The notes under the pieces are model-generated. The model made no database searches, was not told the DNA's origin, and worked only from the letters and a program-made list of their open reading frames with translations. Positions 1 through 5,642 of a stretch of 8,437 bases of DNA are shown here, piece by piece. The stretch's first letter is position 1. Every line of letters begins with the position of its first letter. This stretch comes from JANOBJ01 sp031411575 (GTDB lineage: Bacteria; Pseudomonadota; Gammaproteobacteria; Burkholderiales; Burkholderiaceae_C), in contig JANOBJ010000134.1 in assembly GCA_031411575.1 (NCBI GenBank), forward strand, positions 1 through 8,437. The letters are read 5' to 3'. Both the position numbers and the translations under genes were made by a program.

Positions 1-91
1 CAAGGCCCTGCCCACCGGCCCCGGCGGCCCGTTCCCGACCGACGTGCCCAAGACGCCGGTGTTGGTCACGAGCGCCACCCTCGTCAAGTAA
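1..91 (+). CDS. C-terminal end of a peptidyl-prolyl cis-trans isomerase (cyclophilin), 5' part outside the window
   Basis: Only the last 29 codons are present, read from position 2 to the TAA at 89-91. The tail contains TGPGGPF, then DVPKTPV and ends in ATLVK. This matches the end of the cyclophilin fold, and it lines up with the tail of the next gene, where TGNRGGH is followed by DVPTEDVV and a final Ala-rich end. In Burkholderiales a signal-peptide-bearing PpiA-like cyclophilin often sits directly before ppiB, so a periplasmic proline isomerase is the best guess. The signal peptide and catalytic Arg are outside the window, so the cellular location cannot be seen. The gap to the next start is 42 bases and shows no terminator, which suits co-transcription. 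Confidence 0.7.
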   Translation, partial: KALPTGPGGPFPTDVPKTPVLVTSATLVK

Positions 92-133
92 CTCTCCAGC
101 CGTTCTTTTCCGCAACCCCCAGGCGTTTTCAAC

Positions 134-640
134 ATGAGCAACCCCAAAGTCGAACTCCACATCACCAGCCACGGCGTCATCACGCTCGAGCTTGACGCGG
201 ACAAGGCACCCAAATCCGTGGCCAACTTCCTGGCCTATGTGAACAAGGGCCACTACAACAACACCGTGTTTCACCGCGTGATCCCCGGCTTCATGGTGCA
301 GGGCGGCGGCTTCGAGCCCGGCATGAAGCAAAAATCCACCGACAAACCGGTGGACAACGAGGCCAACAACGGCCTGAAGAACAACAACTACACGGTCGCC
401 ATGGCGCGCACCAGCGACCCGCACTCGGCCACCGCGCAGTTCTTCATCAACGTGGCCGACAACGACTTCCTCAACCACACCGCGATCAGCGCGCAGGGTT
501 GGGGCTATGCGGTGTTCGGCAAGGTGGTGGCCGGCACCGACGTGGTCGACAAGATCAAGGCGGTGCGCACCGGCAACCGGGGCGGCCACGGTGATGTGCC
601 CACCGAAGACGTGGTGATCGAGAAAGCCGTCGCGCTGTAA
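134..640 (+). CDS. ppiB: Cytoplasmic peptidyl-prolyl cis-trans isomerase B (cyclophilin)
   Basis: A complete 168-residue single-domain cyclophilin, close to the usual length of about 164 for bacterial PpiB. It catalyses cis-trans isomerisation of X-Pro peptide bonds and assists folding. Visible family motifs are FHRVIPGFMVQGG at residues 46-58 (catalytic Arg48, with Phe53, Met54 and Gln56 in the active site), AQFFINVADNDFLNH at 101-115 and GYAVFGKVV at 124-132. There is no signal peptide: the protein starts directly with the first beta strand (KVELHITSHG), which argues for the cytoplasm. The ATG at 134 has only a weak ribosome-binding sequence (AGG at 120-122), but the fold begins right here and no better start exists. 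It follows another cyclophilin tail and precedes lpxH by 17 bases, so it is probably an internal gene of an operon. Confidence 0.96.
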   Translation: MSNPKVELHITSHGVITLELDADKAPKSVANFLAYVNKGHYNNTVFHRVIPGFMVQGGGFEPGMKQKSTDKPVDNEANNGLKNNNYTVAMARTSDPHSATAQFFINVADNDFLNHTAISAQGWGYAVFGKVVAGTDVVDKIKAVRTGNRGGHGDVPTEDVVIEKAVAL

Positions 641-657
641 GGCTCGCGGCGGCGTCC

Positions 658-1485
658 ATGCCTGGTACACCTGCCGCCCTCCCCGTCGCTCTGGCAGCCG
701 CCCTGCCCGCTTTCGCCGAGCTGGCAGCGCCGCCCGCCTGGCGCACGGTCGATTTCATCTCCGACCTGCACCTGGAGGCGTCCACGCCCGCCACCTTCAT
801 GGCCTGGCGGCGCTACATGGAAACCACGCCGGCCGACGCGGTGTTCATCCTCGGCGACCTGTTTGAAGTCTGGGTCGGCGACGACGTTGCCAAGCCCACG
901 CTGGCCAGCCGCCACGACGGGCTGGGCTTCGAGGACCGCTGCGCGCGTGTGATGGGGTTCGCCGCCACCCGGTGCGCCGTGTACTTCATGCGCGGCAACC
1001 GCGACTTTCTGGTCGGCGAGCGCTATCTGGCGCTGGCCCGCACCACCCTGCTGGCCGACCCCACCGTCCTCAGCTTTGCCGGCCAGCGCTGGCTGCTGAC
1101 GCACGGCGACGCGCTGTGCCTCGACGACACCGACTACATGGCGTTTCGCGCCCAGGTGCGCAGCGATGCCTGGCAGGACGCCTTCCTGACACGCCCGCTG
1201 AGCGAGCGCCGCGCCATCGCACGCACCCTGCGCGACGCCAGCGAGGCAAGAAAACGCGCCGGCACCGTGTATGCCGATGTCGATACCCCGGCCGTGCTGG
1301 CGTGGCTGACGGCGGCCAACGCCGGCTGCATGGTCCACGGCCACACCCACCGGCCGGCCGACCATGCGCTGGCGGGCGGCCACCAGCGCACCGTGCTGAG
1401 CGACTGGGACCTGGAGGCCCGCCCGCCCCGCGCCGAGGTGCTGCGGCTGGATGCCAGCGGCCTGCACCGATTGCCGCTGGCATGA
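658..1485 (+). CDS. lpxH: UDP-2,3-diacylglucosamine pyrophosphatase (lipid A synthesis)
   Basis: This 275-residue calcineurin-type metallophosphoesterase hydrolyses UDP-2,3-diacylglucosamine to lipid X and UMP, the fourth step of the lipid A pathway, at the inner face of the cytoplasmic membrane. All metal-binding motifs of the LpxH family can be seen: FISDLHL (Asp36, His38), ILGDLFEVWVGDD (Asp67), MRGNRDFLVG (Asn114), LTHGD (His149) and MVHGHTHRP (His229, His231). They correspond to the Asp8/His10/Asp41/Asn79/His114/His195/His197 set of the E. coli enzyme. The N-terminus is about 28 residues longer than in E. coli and Ala/Pro-rich; the first strand begins near residue 29, so the true start could be internal. 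ATG 658 is the only ATG before the first motif. No clear Shine-Dalgarno sequence precedes it; it lies 17 bases after the ppiB stop, which allows translational coupling. Confidence 0.95.
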   Translation: MPGTPAALPVALAAALPAFAELAAPPAWRTVDFISDLHLEASTPATFMAWRRYMETTPADAVFILGDLFEVWVGDDVAKPTLASRHDGLGFEDRCARVMGFAATRCAVYFMRGNRDFLVGERYLALARTTLLADPTVLSFAGQRWLLTHGDALCLDDTDYMAFRAQVRSDAWQDAFLTRPLSERRAIARTLRDASEARKRAGTVYADVDTPAVLAWLTAANAGCMVHGHTHRPADHALAGGHQRTVLSDWDLEARPPRAEVLRLDASGLHRLPLA

Positions 1486-1513
1486 CCAGCCCTGCCATGA
1501 GGGCCGTCGGCTG

Positions 1514-2413
1514 ATGTCCGTGTGGCGGCGCCTGCTGGGCCGCTGGGGCGGCGCAGGCCCGGCCGGCGATCGCACACGCACCGGCCCGGCGCCGGCGCCC
1601 GCGACCCGCCGCCGCGACATTCCCGAAGCCCTGTGGCGCCAGACGCTGACAAGCCTGCCGTTCCTGGCCAGCCGCAGCCCGGAAGAGCTGACGCGCCTGC
1701 GCAACCTGTCGCGGCTGTTCCTGATGCAAAAGGAGTTTCATGGCGCGCAGGGCCTGGTCATCACCGACGAGATGGCGGTGGCCATCGCCGCGCAGGCCTG
1801 CCTGCCGGTGCTGCACCGCGGCGTGGACGGCAGTTCCAACAGCGCGCTGGCGGTGTCGCTGCCGCAGGCGCTGGCCTGGTACGACGATTTTGTCGGCATC
1901 GTCGTGCACCCGGCCGAAGTGGTGGCGCTGCGCGAATGGACCGACGAGAACGGCGTCGTGCACCACTGGCGCGAGGTGCTGGCCGGCGAAGCCATGGACG
2001 GCGGCCCGGTGATGCTGAGCTGGCAGGACGTGGCGGCAGCCGGCGAATCCGCCGAGCGCGGCTACAACGTGGTGATCCACGAGTTCATCCACAAGATGGA
2101 TTTGCGCGATGGCCGGCCCGACGGCTGCCCGGCGCTACCCGCGGGCTTTCTGGGGGCGCGCACCCCGCGCGCGGCGCGCGAGGCCTGGCTGGCGGTGCTG
2201 CAGCCCGAATACGAACGCTTTCGCGACGCAGTGACGATTGCCGAGCGCTTTGGTGGCCCCACACCCTGGCTGGACGCCTATGGCGCCGAAGCCATCGACG
2301 AATTTTTTGCTGTGGCCTGCGAGGCCTACTTCGTGAACCGCCCGCGCTTTGCCGCCGAATTCGCGCCGCTGGTGGCGCTGTTTGACGCGTTTTTCACGCC
2401 GAATCGGGCTTAG
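1514..2413 (+). CDS. mtfA: MtfA/M90-family zinc-dependent peptidase
   Basis: A 299-residue protein of the MtfA (Mlc titration factor A) family. The zinc motif HEFIH lies at residues 189-193 (ligands His189 and His193, catalytic Glu190) and is followed by KMDLRDG. The third ligand of the family should be Glu263 in IDEFFAVACEAYF; the HExxH-to-Glu spacing is near that of E. coli MtfA (His149, His153, Glu212). E. coli MtfA has aminopeptidase activity and binds the glucose-PTS repressor Mlc; whether that partner exists here cannot be told. There is no signal peptide; the first 35 residues are basic and Pro/Ala-rich. I chose ATG 1514 because GAGGG (1499-1503) stands 10 bases before it; an in-frame ATG at 1451 would overlap lpxH and add 21 residues unlike the family. 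The gene is 28 bases after lpxH and converges with the DUF11 gene. Confidence 0.9.
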   Translation: MSVWRRLLGRWGGAGPAGDRTRTGPAPAPATRRRDIPEALWRQTLTSLPFLASRSPEELTRLRNLSRLFLMQKEFHGAQGLVITDEMAVAIAAQACLPVLHRGVDGSSNSALAVSLPQALAWYDDFVGIVVHPAEVVALREWTDENGVVHHWREVLAGEAMDGGPVMLSWQDVAAAGESAERGYNVVIHEFIHKMDLRDGRPDGCPALPAGFLGARTPRAAREAWLAVLQPEYERFRDAVTIAERFGGPTPWLDAYGAEAIDEFFAVACEAYFVNRPRFAAEFAPLVALFDAFFTPNRA

Positions 2414-2426
2414 GTCCCCATCGGGT

Positions 2427-2460
2427 GGTTATTGTTTGCTACTAAACTAATAGCAAATGA
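2427..2460. repeat. AT-rich dyad repeat, copy 1 (TTTGCTA-N9-TAGCAAA)
   Basis: Just after the peptidase stop codon an AT-rich element breaks the G/C-rich surroundings. It has 7-base inverted arms, TTTGCTA at 2435-2441 and TAGCAAA at 2451-2457, around a 9-base loop. Positions 2427-2454 match 5221-5248 at 22 of 28 bases in the same orientation. A third relative lies at 6472-6492. In RNA it would fold into a weak AT-rich hairpin without a following U-tract, so a terminator role is possible but not evident. It looks like a family-specific dispersed intergenic repeat. Confidence 0.7.
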
Positions 2461-2488
2461 ATTCGGGTGCTCGCGTCTGACTCCACGC

Positions 2489-2521
2489 GGGCGCGCCCCC
2501 TTGCCCGAGCGGCTGAGCCGC
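2489..2521 (-). terminator. Possible transcription-end hairpins between convergent genes
   Basis: Immediately downstream of the DUF11 gene stop (leftward) lies GCGGC-TGA-GCCGC (2509-2521), a 5-bp G/C stem with a 3-base loop. A perfect 10-base palindrome, GGGCGCGCCC (2489-2498), follows. Neither is followed by a run of U in either direction, so these are not textbook intrinsic terminators. The position between two convergent stop codons is the main reason to consider them. Confidence 0.25.
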
Positions 2522-2522
2522 A

Positions 2523-5066
2523 CTACTGCCCGGTCGCCGTCACCCCGCACGTCACCAAAAAGGTCAGTGACGAATTCGCCGGGAGCGAGGTCAGCGTGAT
2601 GCCCGGCCCGGGCGGGCTTTGCAGGTTGGCGATCGTCACGCCAGCCGCCGCCGGGCATACCGCCGTGCCCGAGGCCGCCGCGCAGACCACCGCCGTGCAG
2701 CTCAGCCCGGTCACGGCCGGGTCGGCCAGCAGCGCGCCCGCCCCATCGGCCGGCCCGAGGTTGGCTACGGTGATCGAGTAGGTCACCGTGGTGCCCGCCG
2801 TCACCGTGCCCAGCGCGTCGGTCTTGGTGATCTGCAGGTTGGCCGTGCGCTGCACGCGGATGTCGTCGGCCGTGTTGGCCGCGTTGTTGCCGTCGTAGTT
2901 GCTGCCGCCCACCGTGCCGCCCGTGGTGAACGCGGTGTTGGCCGCCAGACCGGTGGCCGCTGGCGGCAACGCGGCTGTCACGGTGCGGGTGCCGCCGCTG
3001 TCGGACGGGTCGGTGAACCAGGCGACGGCCGAGTTGTTGTAGGTGCCGTTGGGCAGTGTGGTCGGCACGTTCACGGTGAAGGTGTAGGTGAGCGTGCAGC
3101 CACCGGGCAGGTTCCAGCTGCTGGCGGTGAAGGTGCCGGTCACGCCGTTGGCGGGGTTGACGGTGGCGGTGCGCGTGGCCAGCGCGCACACGCTGGGTGC
3201 GGCGCTGGTGGAAAAAGTGGGCAGCGGCGGGTTGGCCACGGTGGCGCTGCCGCCGGGCAGGCTCGGGTCGTACAGGGTGACGCCGCGCGCGTCGCCCTCG
3301 CCCGCCGGGTTGGCCACCACGATCGAGTAGCTGGTGGTGCCGGGTGGCGAGATCGGGCTGGTCGCGGCCGGCGTCGAGGTGATCTTGGTGGTGGTCAGCC
3401 CCGGCAGGCAGTTGGCCGGCAGGCCACCCGCGTTGGCGGGCAAGCCCGCGTTGCTGACGGTAGCCGCCGCCCCGGCCGTGCCGGCGCCCGCACCGTAGGC
3501 GGTGGGCGTGCCCCCGAGGTTGGTCAGGCCGGCCGCGCCGCTGAGCAGGTTGGTGGTGACAGCCAGCCCAGTCGAGGTGATGACGTAACCGCCACCACCG
3601 CCGCCGCCGGGGCCGTGGATCGTGCCGTGGATATTGCCGCCCTGACCGCCGCGCACCTGCGCGCTGGCCACCGTGCCCGAGCTGGCCAGCACCACGATGC
3701 CGCCGCCCGCACCGCCGCCGCCGCCGCCGTCGCAGCTGCCCGGGCCGTTGGCCGGGCACTGGGTGCCCATGTTGGGAATCGAGCGCCCGGCCTGGCCATT
3801 GGCCAGCAGCGAACCGGTGCCGCCCACGGTGCCCGCCTTGACAAAGATCAGCCCGCCGCCCGCGCCGCCCGAGGCGTCCAGGCTGTAGTTGTTGTTGGTG
3901 GTGCCGGAACCACCGCCGCCGCCCATCGGCAGCTTGTTGGTGATCGCTGGCGCGGTGGCGTTGCCGCCGCGCCCGCCGATGGCTGTGTTGTCGTTCCAGG
4001 TGTTGCCGCCGATGCCGCCCGCGCCGCTGTTGCCGCCGCCGCCGCCACCCGAGTTCTCAGAGTTGTCCACGGGCGAAGAATCGTCGCCGCCGCCGCCCGC
4101 GTTGCCGGGTGCGCCTGCTGCGCGCGAGCCGGCGTTGTAGCTGCGCGTGGTGGCGGTGAGGTAGGCCACCGTGCCCGAGATGCTCTGGTTGGTGGTGGTC
4201 GCGTTGGTGGCGGTACCGTTGGCCGAAGTGGCGCCCGAAGTCAGCAACACGCCGGCCGCGCTGAACACGTTGAGCACGCGGTTCGGCGTGCCGGCCGTGC
4301 CCTCGCCCTTGCCGCCGTGCGCCGCGTAGGTGTCGGGCCGCACCCGGTCGAAATTGGCCACGGTCTGCGTCACCGCGCCGGCCACGCCCGCCAGCGTGAG
4401 GCCGGCGTTGCCGCGAAAGCCCGCATACGACGCGTTGATCGAGCCGTTGTTGGTGAAGGCGCCAGCCACGTCGGTGGCCACCACGCCGCCGGTGGTGCCG
4501 TCCCACGGCGCGGGCACGATGGACGCGCCGGCACTGATGGTGAGCGTGCTGTACTGCGGCACGCGGATCACCTGGTAGGTCTGGTTGTTGGCGGCGGCGG
4601 TGTTCTGGGTGTAGGTGTTGGCGAGGGCAGCCGACAGGTTGAGCACGTTGGCGCCCACGCTGACCACGCGCGCGAACTCATAGGTGCCGGCCGCCGTGGC
4701 GGGCAGGTTGTAAGCCGCGGTGTTGGCGACGCTGCCGCCGGTGCCGTCCTGCATCTGGATCACCAGCACCAGGTCGCCGGACGCGATCGCGGTGCCCGCG
4801 CCGCGCGGCGAGCCGCTGGTGTAGCCCACCGTGCTGCCCGAACCACCCGCCGCCGTGCCGGGGTAGTAGGTGTTGACCTGGGTGTTGAGCGCCGCCACCG
4901 TCACCGCACCCGAGGCGCCTGGCGCCGCGCAGACCTGCGCGTTGGCGTCCAGCGCCGGCCACAGCGCCAACGCGAGCAGTGCGCCAGCCAGCAAGCGACC
5001 CGCACCCGACGTCACCCGCCGGCACGCCTGAACGCTGGCCAAACCGCCGATCGCGACTGTGTTCAT
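2523..5066 (-). CDS. Secreted glycine-rich protein with two C-terminal DUF11-like domains
   Basis: An 847-residue protein of unknown function, probably exported and surface-associated or released. Residues 1-43 form a Sec signal peptide: Arg16, Arg17 and Arg24, then the hydrophobic run LLAGALLALALWPAL, with a likely cleavage after ANA (41-43). Residues 44-310 are Thr/Ala/Gly/Asn-rich with beta-type patterns (for example LVLVIQMQD and PQYSTLTI). Residues 315-500 are extremely Gly-rich, with several Gly5-Gly7 runs separated by hydrophobic strands such as GGLIFVKAG and GGGIVVLASSG. Two DUF11-like beta-sandwich units follow, about 557-700 (TTTKITSTPA start) and 742-847 (ANLQITKTDALGTVTAGTTVTYSITVANLGP). 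There is no LPXTG, PEP-CTERM, membrane anchor or autotransporter barrel; the chain stops right after the last strand. I chose ATG 5066 because it gives a clean signal peptide and has AGAGAG (5071-5076) 4 bases before it; an in-frame GTG at 5135 would add 23 residues ahead of the signal. DUF11 units are usual in long surface proteins, so adhesion or matrix roles are plausible guesses only. Confidence 0.85.
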   Translation of the reverse strand: MNTVAIGGLASVQACRRVTSGAGRLLAGALLALALWPALDANAQVCAAPGASGAVTVAALNTQVNTYYPGTAAGGSGSTVGYTSGSPRGAGTAIASGDLVLVIQMQDGTGGSVANTAAYNLPATAAGTYEFARVVSVGANVLNLSAALANTYTQNTAAANNQTYQVIRVPQYSTLTISAGASIVPAPWDGTTGGVVATDVAGAFTNNGSINASYAGFRGNAGLTLAGVAGAVTQTVANFDRVRPDTYAAHGGKGEGTAGTPNRVLNVFSAAGVLLTSGATSANGTATNATTTNQSISGTVAYLTATTRSYNAGSRAAGAPGNAGGGGDDSSPVDNSENSGGGGGGNSGAGGIGGNTWNDNTAIGGRGGNATAPAITNKLPMGGGGGSGTTNNNYSLDASGGAGGGLIFVKAGTVGGTGSLLANGQAGRSIPNMGTQCPANGPGSCDGGGGGGAGGGIVVLASSGTVASAQVRGGQGGNIHGTIHGPGGGGGGGYVITSTGLAVTTNLLSGAAGLTNLGGTPTAYGAGAGTAGAAATVSNAGLPANAGGLPANCLPGLTTTKITSTPAATSPISPPGTTSYSIVVANPAGEGDARGVTLYDPSLPGGSATVANPPLPTFSTSAAPSVCALATRTATVNPANGVTGTFTASSWNLPGGCTLTYTFTVNVPTTLPNGTYNNSAVAWFTDPSDSGGTRTVTAALPPAATGLAANTAFTTGGTVGGSNYDGNNAANTADDIRVQRTANLQITKTDALGTVTAGTTVTYSITVANLGPADGAGALLADPAVTGLSCTAVVCAAASGTAVCPAAAGVTIANLQSPPGPGITLTSLPANSSLTFLVTCGVTATGQ

Positions 5067-5070
5067 GAAG

Positions 5071-5076
5071 CTCTCT
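5071..5076 (-). promoter_or_regulatory. Probable ribosome-binding site of the DUF11 gene
   Basis: On the minus strand AGAGAG precedes the ATG at 5066-5064 with a 4-base spacer. The spacing is short, but the site supports this start over the in-frame GTG at 5135. I found no convincing sigma-70 promoter pair in the 150 bases further upstream. Confidence 0.35.
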
Positions 5077-5220
5077 GGTGCATGGCAACGACTTGCCGGG
5101 AAAACCACCGACGATGATAAGTTGAAAGTACCCACGTGCCCCGCATCCTGCCGCCGTCGGACGCAATTGCCGCCGCTTCCGTGCTTTTTACACGAACAAT
5201 GCCTGCGGTCCTCATCGGCT

Positions 5221-5250
5221 GGTCATAGTTTGCTCCTATTGTAATAGCGA
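5221..5250. repeat. AT-rich dyad repeat, copy 2
   Basis: This copy lies about 155 bases upstream of the DUF11 start, in the same orientation as copy 1. It keeps TTTGCT at 5229-5234 and TAATAGC at 5242-5248, with the arm spacing of copy 1, and has its own inner dyad CTATT-GT-AATAG (5236-5247). 22 of the 28 bases at 5221-5248 equal 2427-2454. With copy 1 it brackets the DUF11 gene and its leader as a direct repeat. It may lie in the transcribed leader of that gene. Confidence 0.65.
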
Positions 5251-5276
5251 CCGGCGGCCACACGGATGGCAAGGCG

Positions 5277-5558
5277 TCAGGAGCCGCGCAGCAGCATTGC
5301 CAGCGCGGTACCAATAGCCAGCGCGGCAGTCTGGGCGTTGGCGACGGGACTGCGCAACTCCTGCACCAAAAACACGTCGACTCCCAGCGGATGCTGGCGC
5401 AGGGCTTCGCCCTGCAGTCGACAGCGGGGTTGAAACGGTCGGTCAGACCCGGGACGGCGCCGGGGCGCACCAGCGGCACGCAGACCCGCTCTGCAAAGCG
5501 GTACGCCAGGGGCTCCGGGTGCACCGTCAAGCGCGGCGGCTTGCTGCACCGACAGCAT
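5277..5558 (-). pseudogene. Frame-switching remnant of a short unrecognised gene
   Basis: Within the 489-base stretch 5136-5624, which has no intact gene, a leftward stretch looks coding but only if the frame changes twice. Reading from ATG 5558 gives MLSVQQAAALD. From about 5527 the next frame looks protein-like (VHPEPLAYRFAERVCVPLV, then RPGAVPGLTDRFNPAVD) with about 90% G/C in third positions. From about 5417 the first frame resumes (LQGEALRQHPLGVDVFLV, later SPVANAQTAALAIGTALA) up to the TGA at 5277-5279. Removing one G in the GACGGTGCAC stretch and adding one C between GTCGAC and TGCAGG would join the three parts into one protein of about 93 residues. I do not recognise the family. It may be a decayed gene or an intact gene with two sequence errors; a chance pattern in G/C-rich DNA is also possible. 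Confidence 0.4.
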
Positions 5559-5591
5559 GGCGGCCGGTATGCCGGGCCGCCGGGACAGCCG

Positions 5592-5633
5592 ACGCTGCTC
5601 CGCGCAGCGCTTGTGCTGCTTCGCTCAGCGCTT
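5592..5633 (-). repeat. Imperfect 21-bp tandem duplication across the stop codon of the DUF349 gene
   Basis: On the minus strand two adjacent 21-base units (5633-5613 and 5612-5592) both begin AAGCGCTG and share AGCAGC at the same place, with 17 of 21 positions equal. The first unit holds the last two sense codons (Lys-Arg) and the TGA stop; in the second unit the corresponding codon is TGC. The duplication keeps the reading frame. Confidence 0.6.
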
Positions 5634-5642
5634 GAGCAGCAC
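5613..5642 (-). terminator. Stem-loop over the end of the DUF349 gene, weak terminator candidate
   Basis: A perfect 8-base inverted repeat (GTGCTGCT at 5613-5620, AGCAGCAC at 5635-5642) surrounds a 14-base loop that contains the stop codon. It is G/C-rich but has no U-tract after it, so intrinsic termination is doubtful. It is partly a by-product of the tandem duplication here. Confidence 0.25.

Noticed and set aside
1451..1513. Upstream in-frame ATG for the MtfA-type gene
   Set aside because: It would overlap the end of lpxH by 35 bases and add a Cys-rich leader unlike the family; ATG 1514 has a good GAGGG site.
505..1704. A 399-codon minus-strand frame opposite ppiB, lpxH and mtfA
   Set aside because: It spans three genes with strong family motifs on the plus strand and has no motif of its own.
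2410..3759. A 449-codon minus-strand frame overlapping the 3' half of the DUF11 gene
   Set aside because: Its product is Arg/His/Gln/Gly-rich low-complexity sequence, a typical out-of-frame reading of Gly/Ala/Thr-rich coding DNA.
3595..4050. GCC-triplet runs as a possible phase-variable switch
   Set aside because: The runs are triplets encoding Gly, so length changes would not shift the frame and cannot give on/off switching.
2619..5117. An 832-codon open frame on the plus strand opposite the DUF11 gene
   Set aside because: It is Arg/Gly/Ala/Val/His-rich with no recognisable motif, as expected opposite G/C-rich codons. The minus-strand frame has a signal peptide, DUF11 motifs and a sensible composition.
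5205..5225. Mini-ORF (ATG ACC AGC CGA TGA, minus strand) with GGAG upstream, as a leader peptide of the DUF11 gene
   Set aside because: Four codons with no regulatory codon bias or attenuator structure; the GGAG is part of dyad repeat copy 2.
5277..5390. Resemblance of HPLGVDVFLV in the remnant to the C-terminal PLGID motif of PhnH (C-P lyase)
   Set aside because: Only a handful of residues agree, the rest of PhnH including its PRTT end is missing, and no other phn gene is nearby.
5408..5425. Adjacent PstI and SalI-like sites resembling a cloning-vector polylinker
   Set aside because: The order resembles pUC but one base is missing and the flanks are not vector sequence; coincidence in G/C-rich DNA is more likely.
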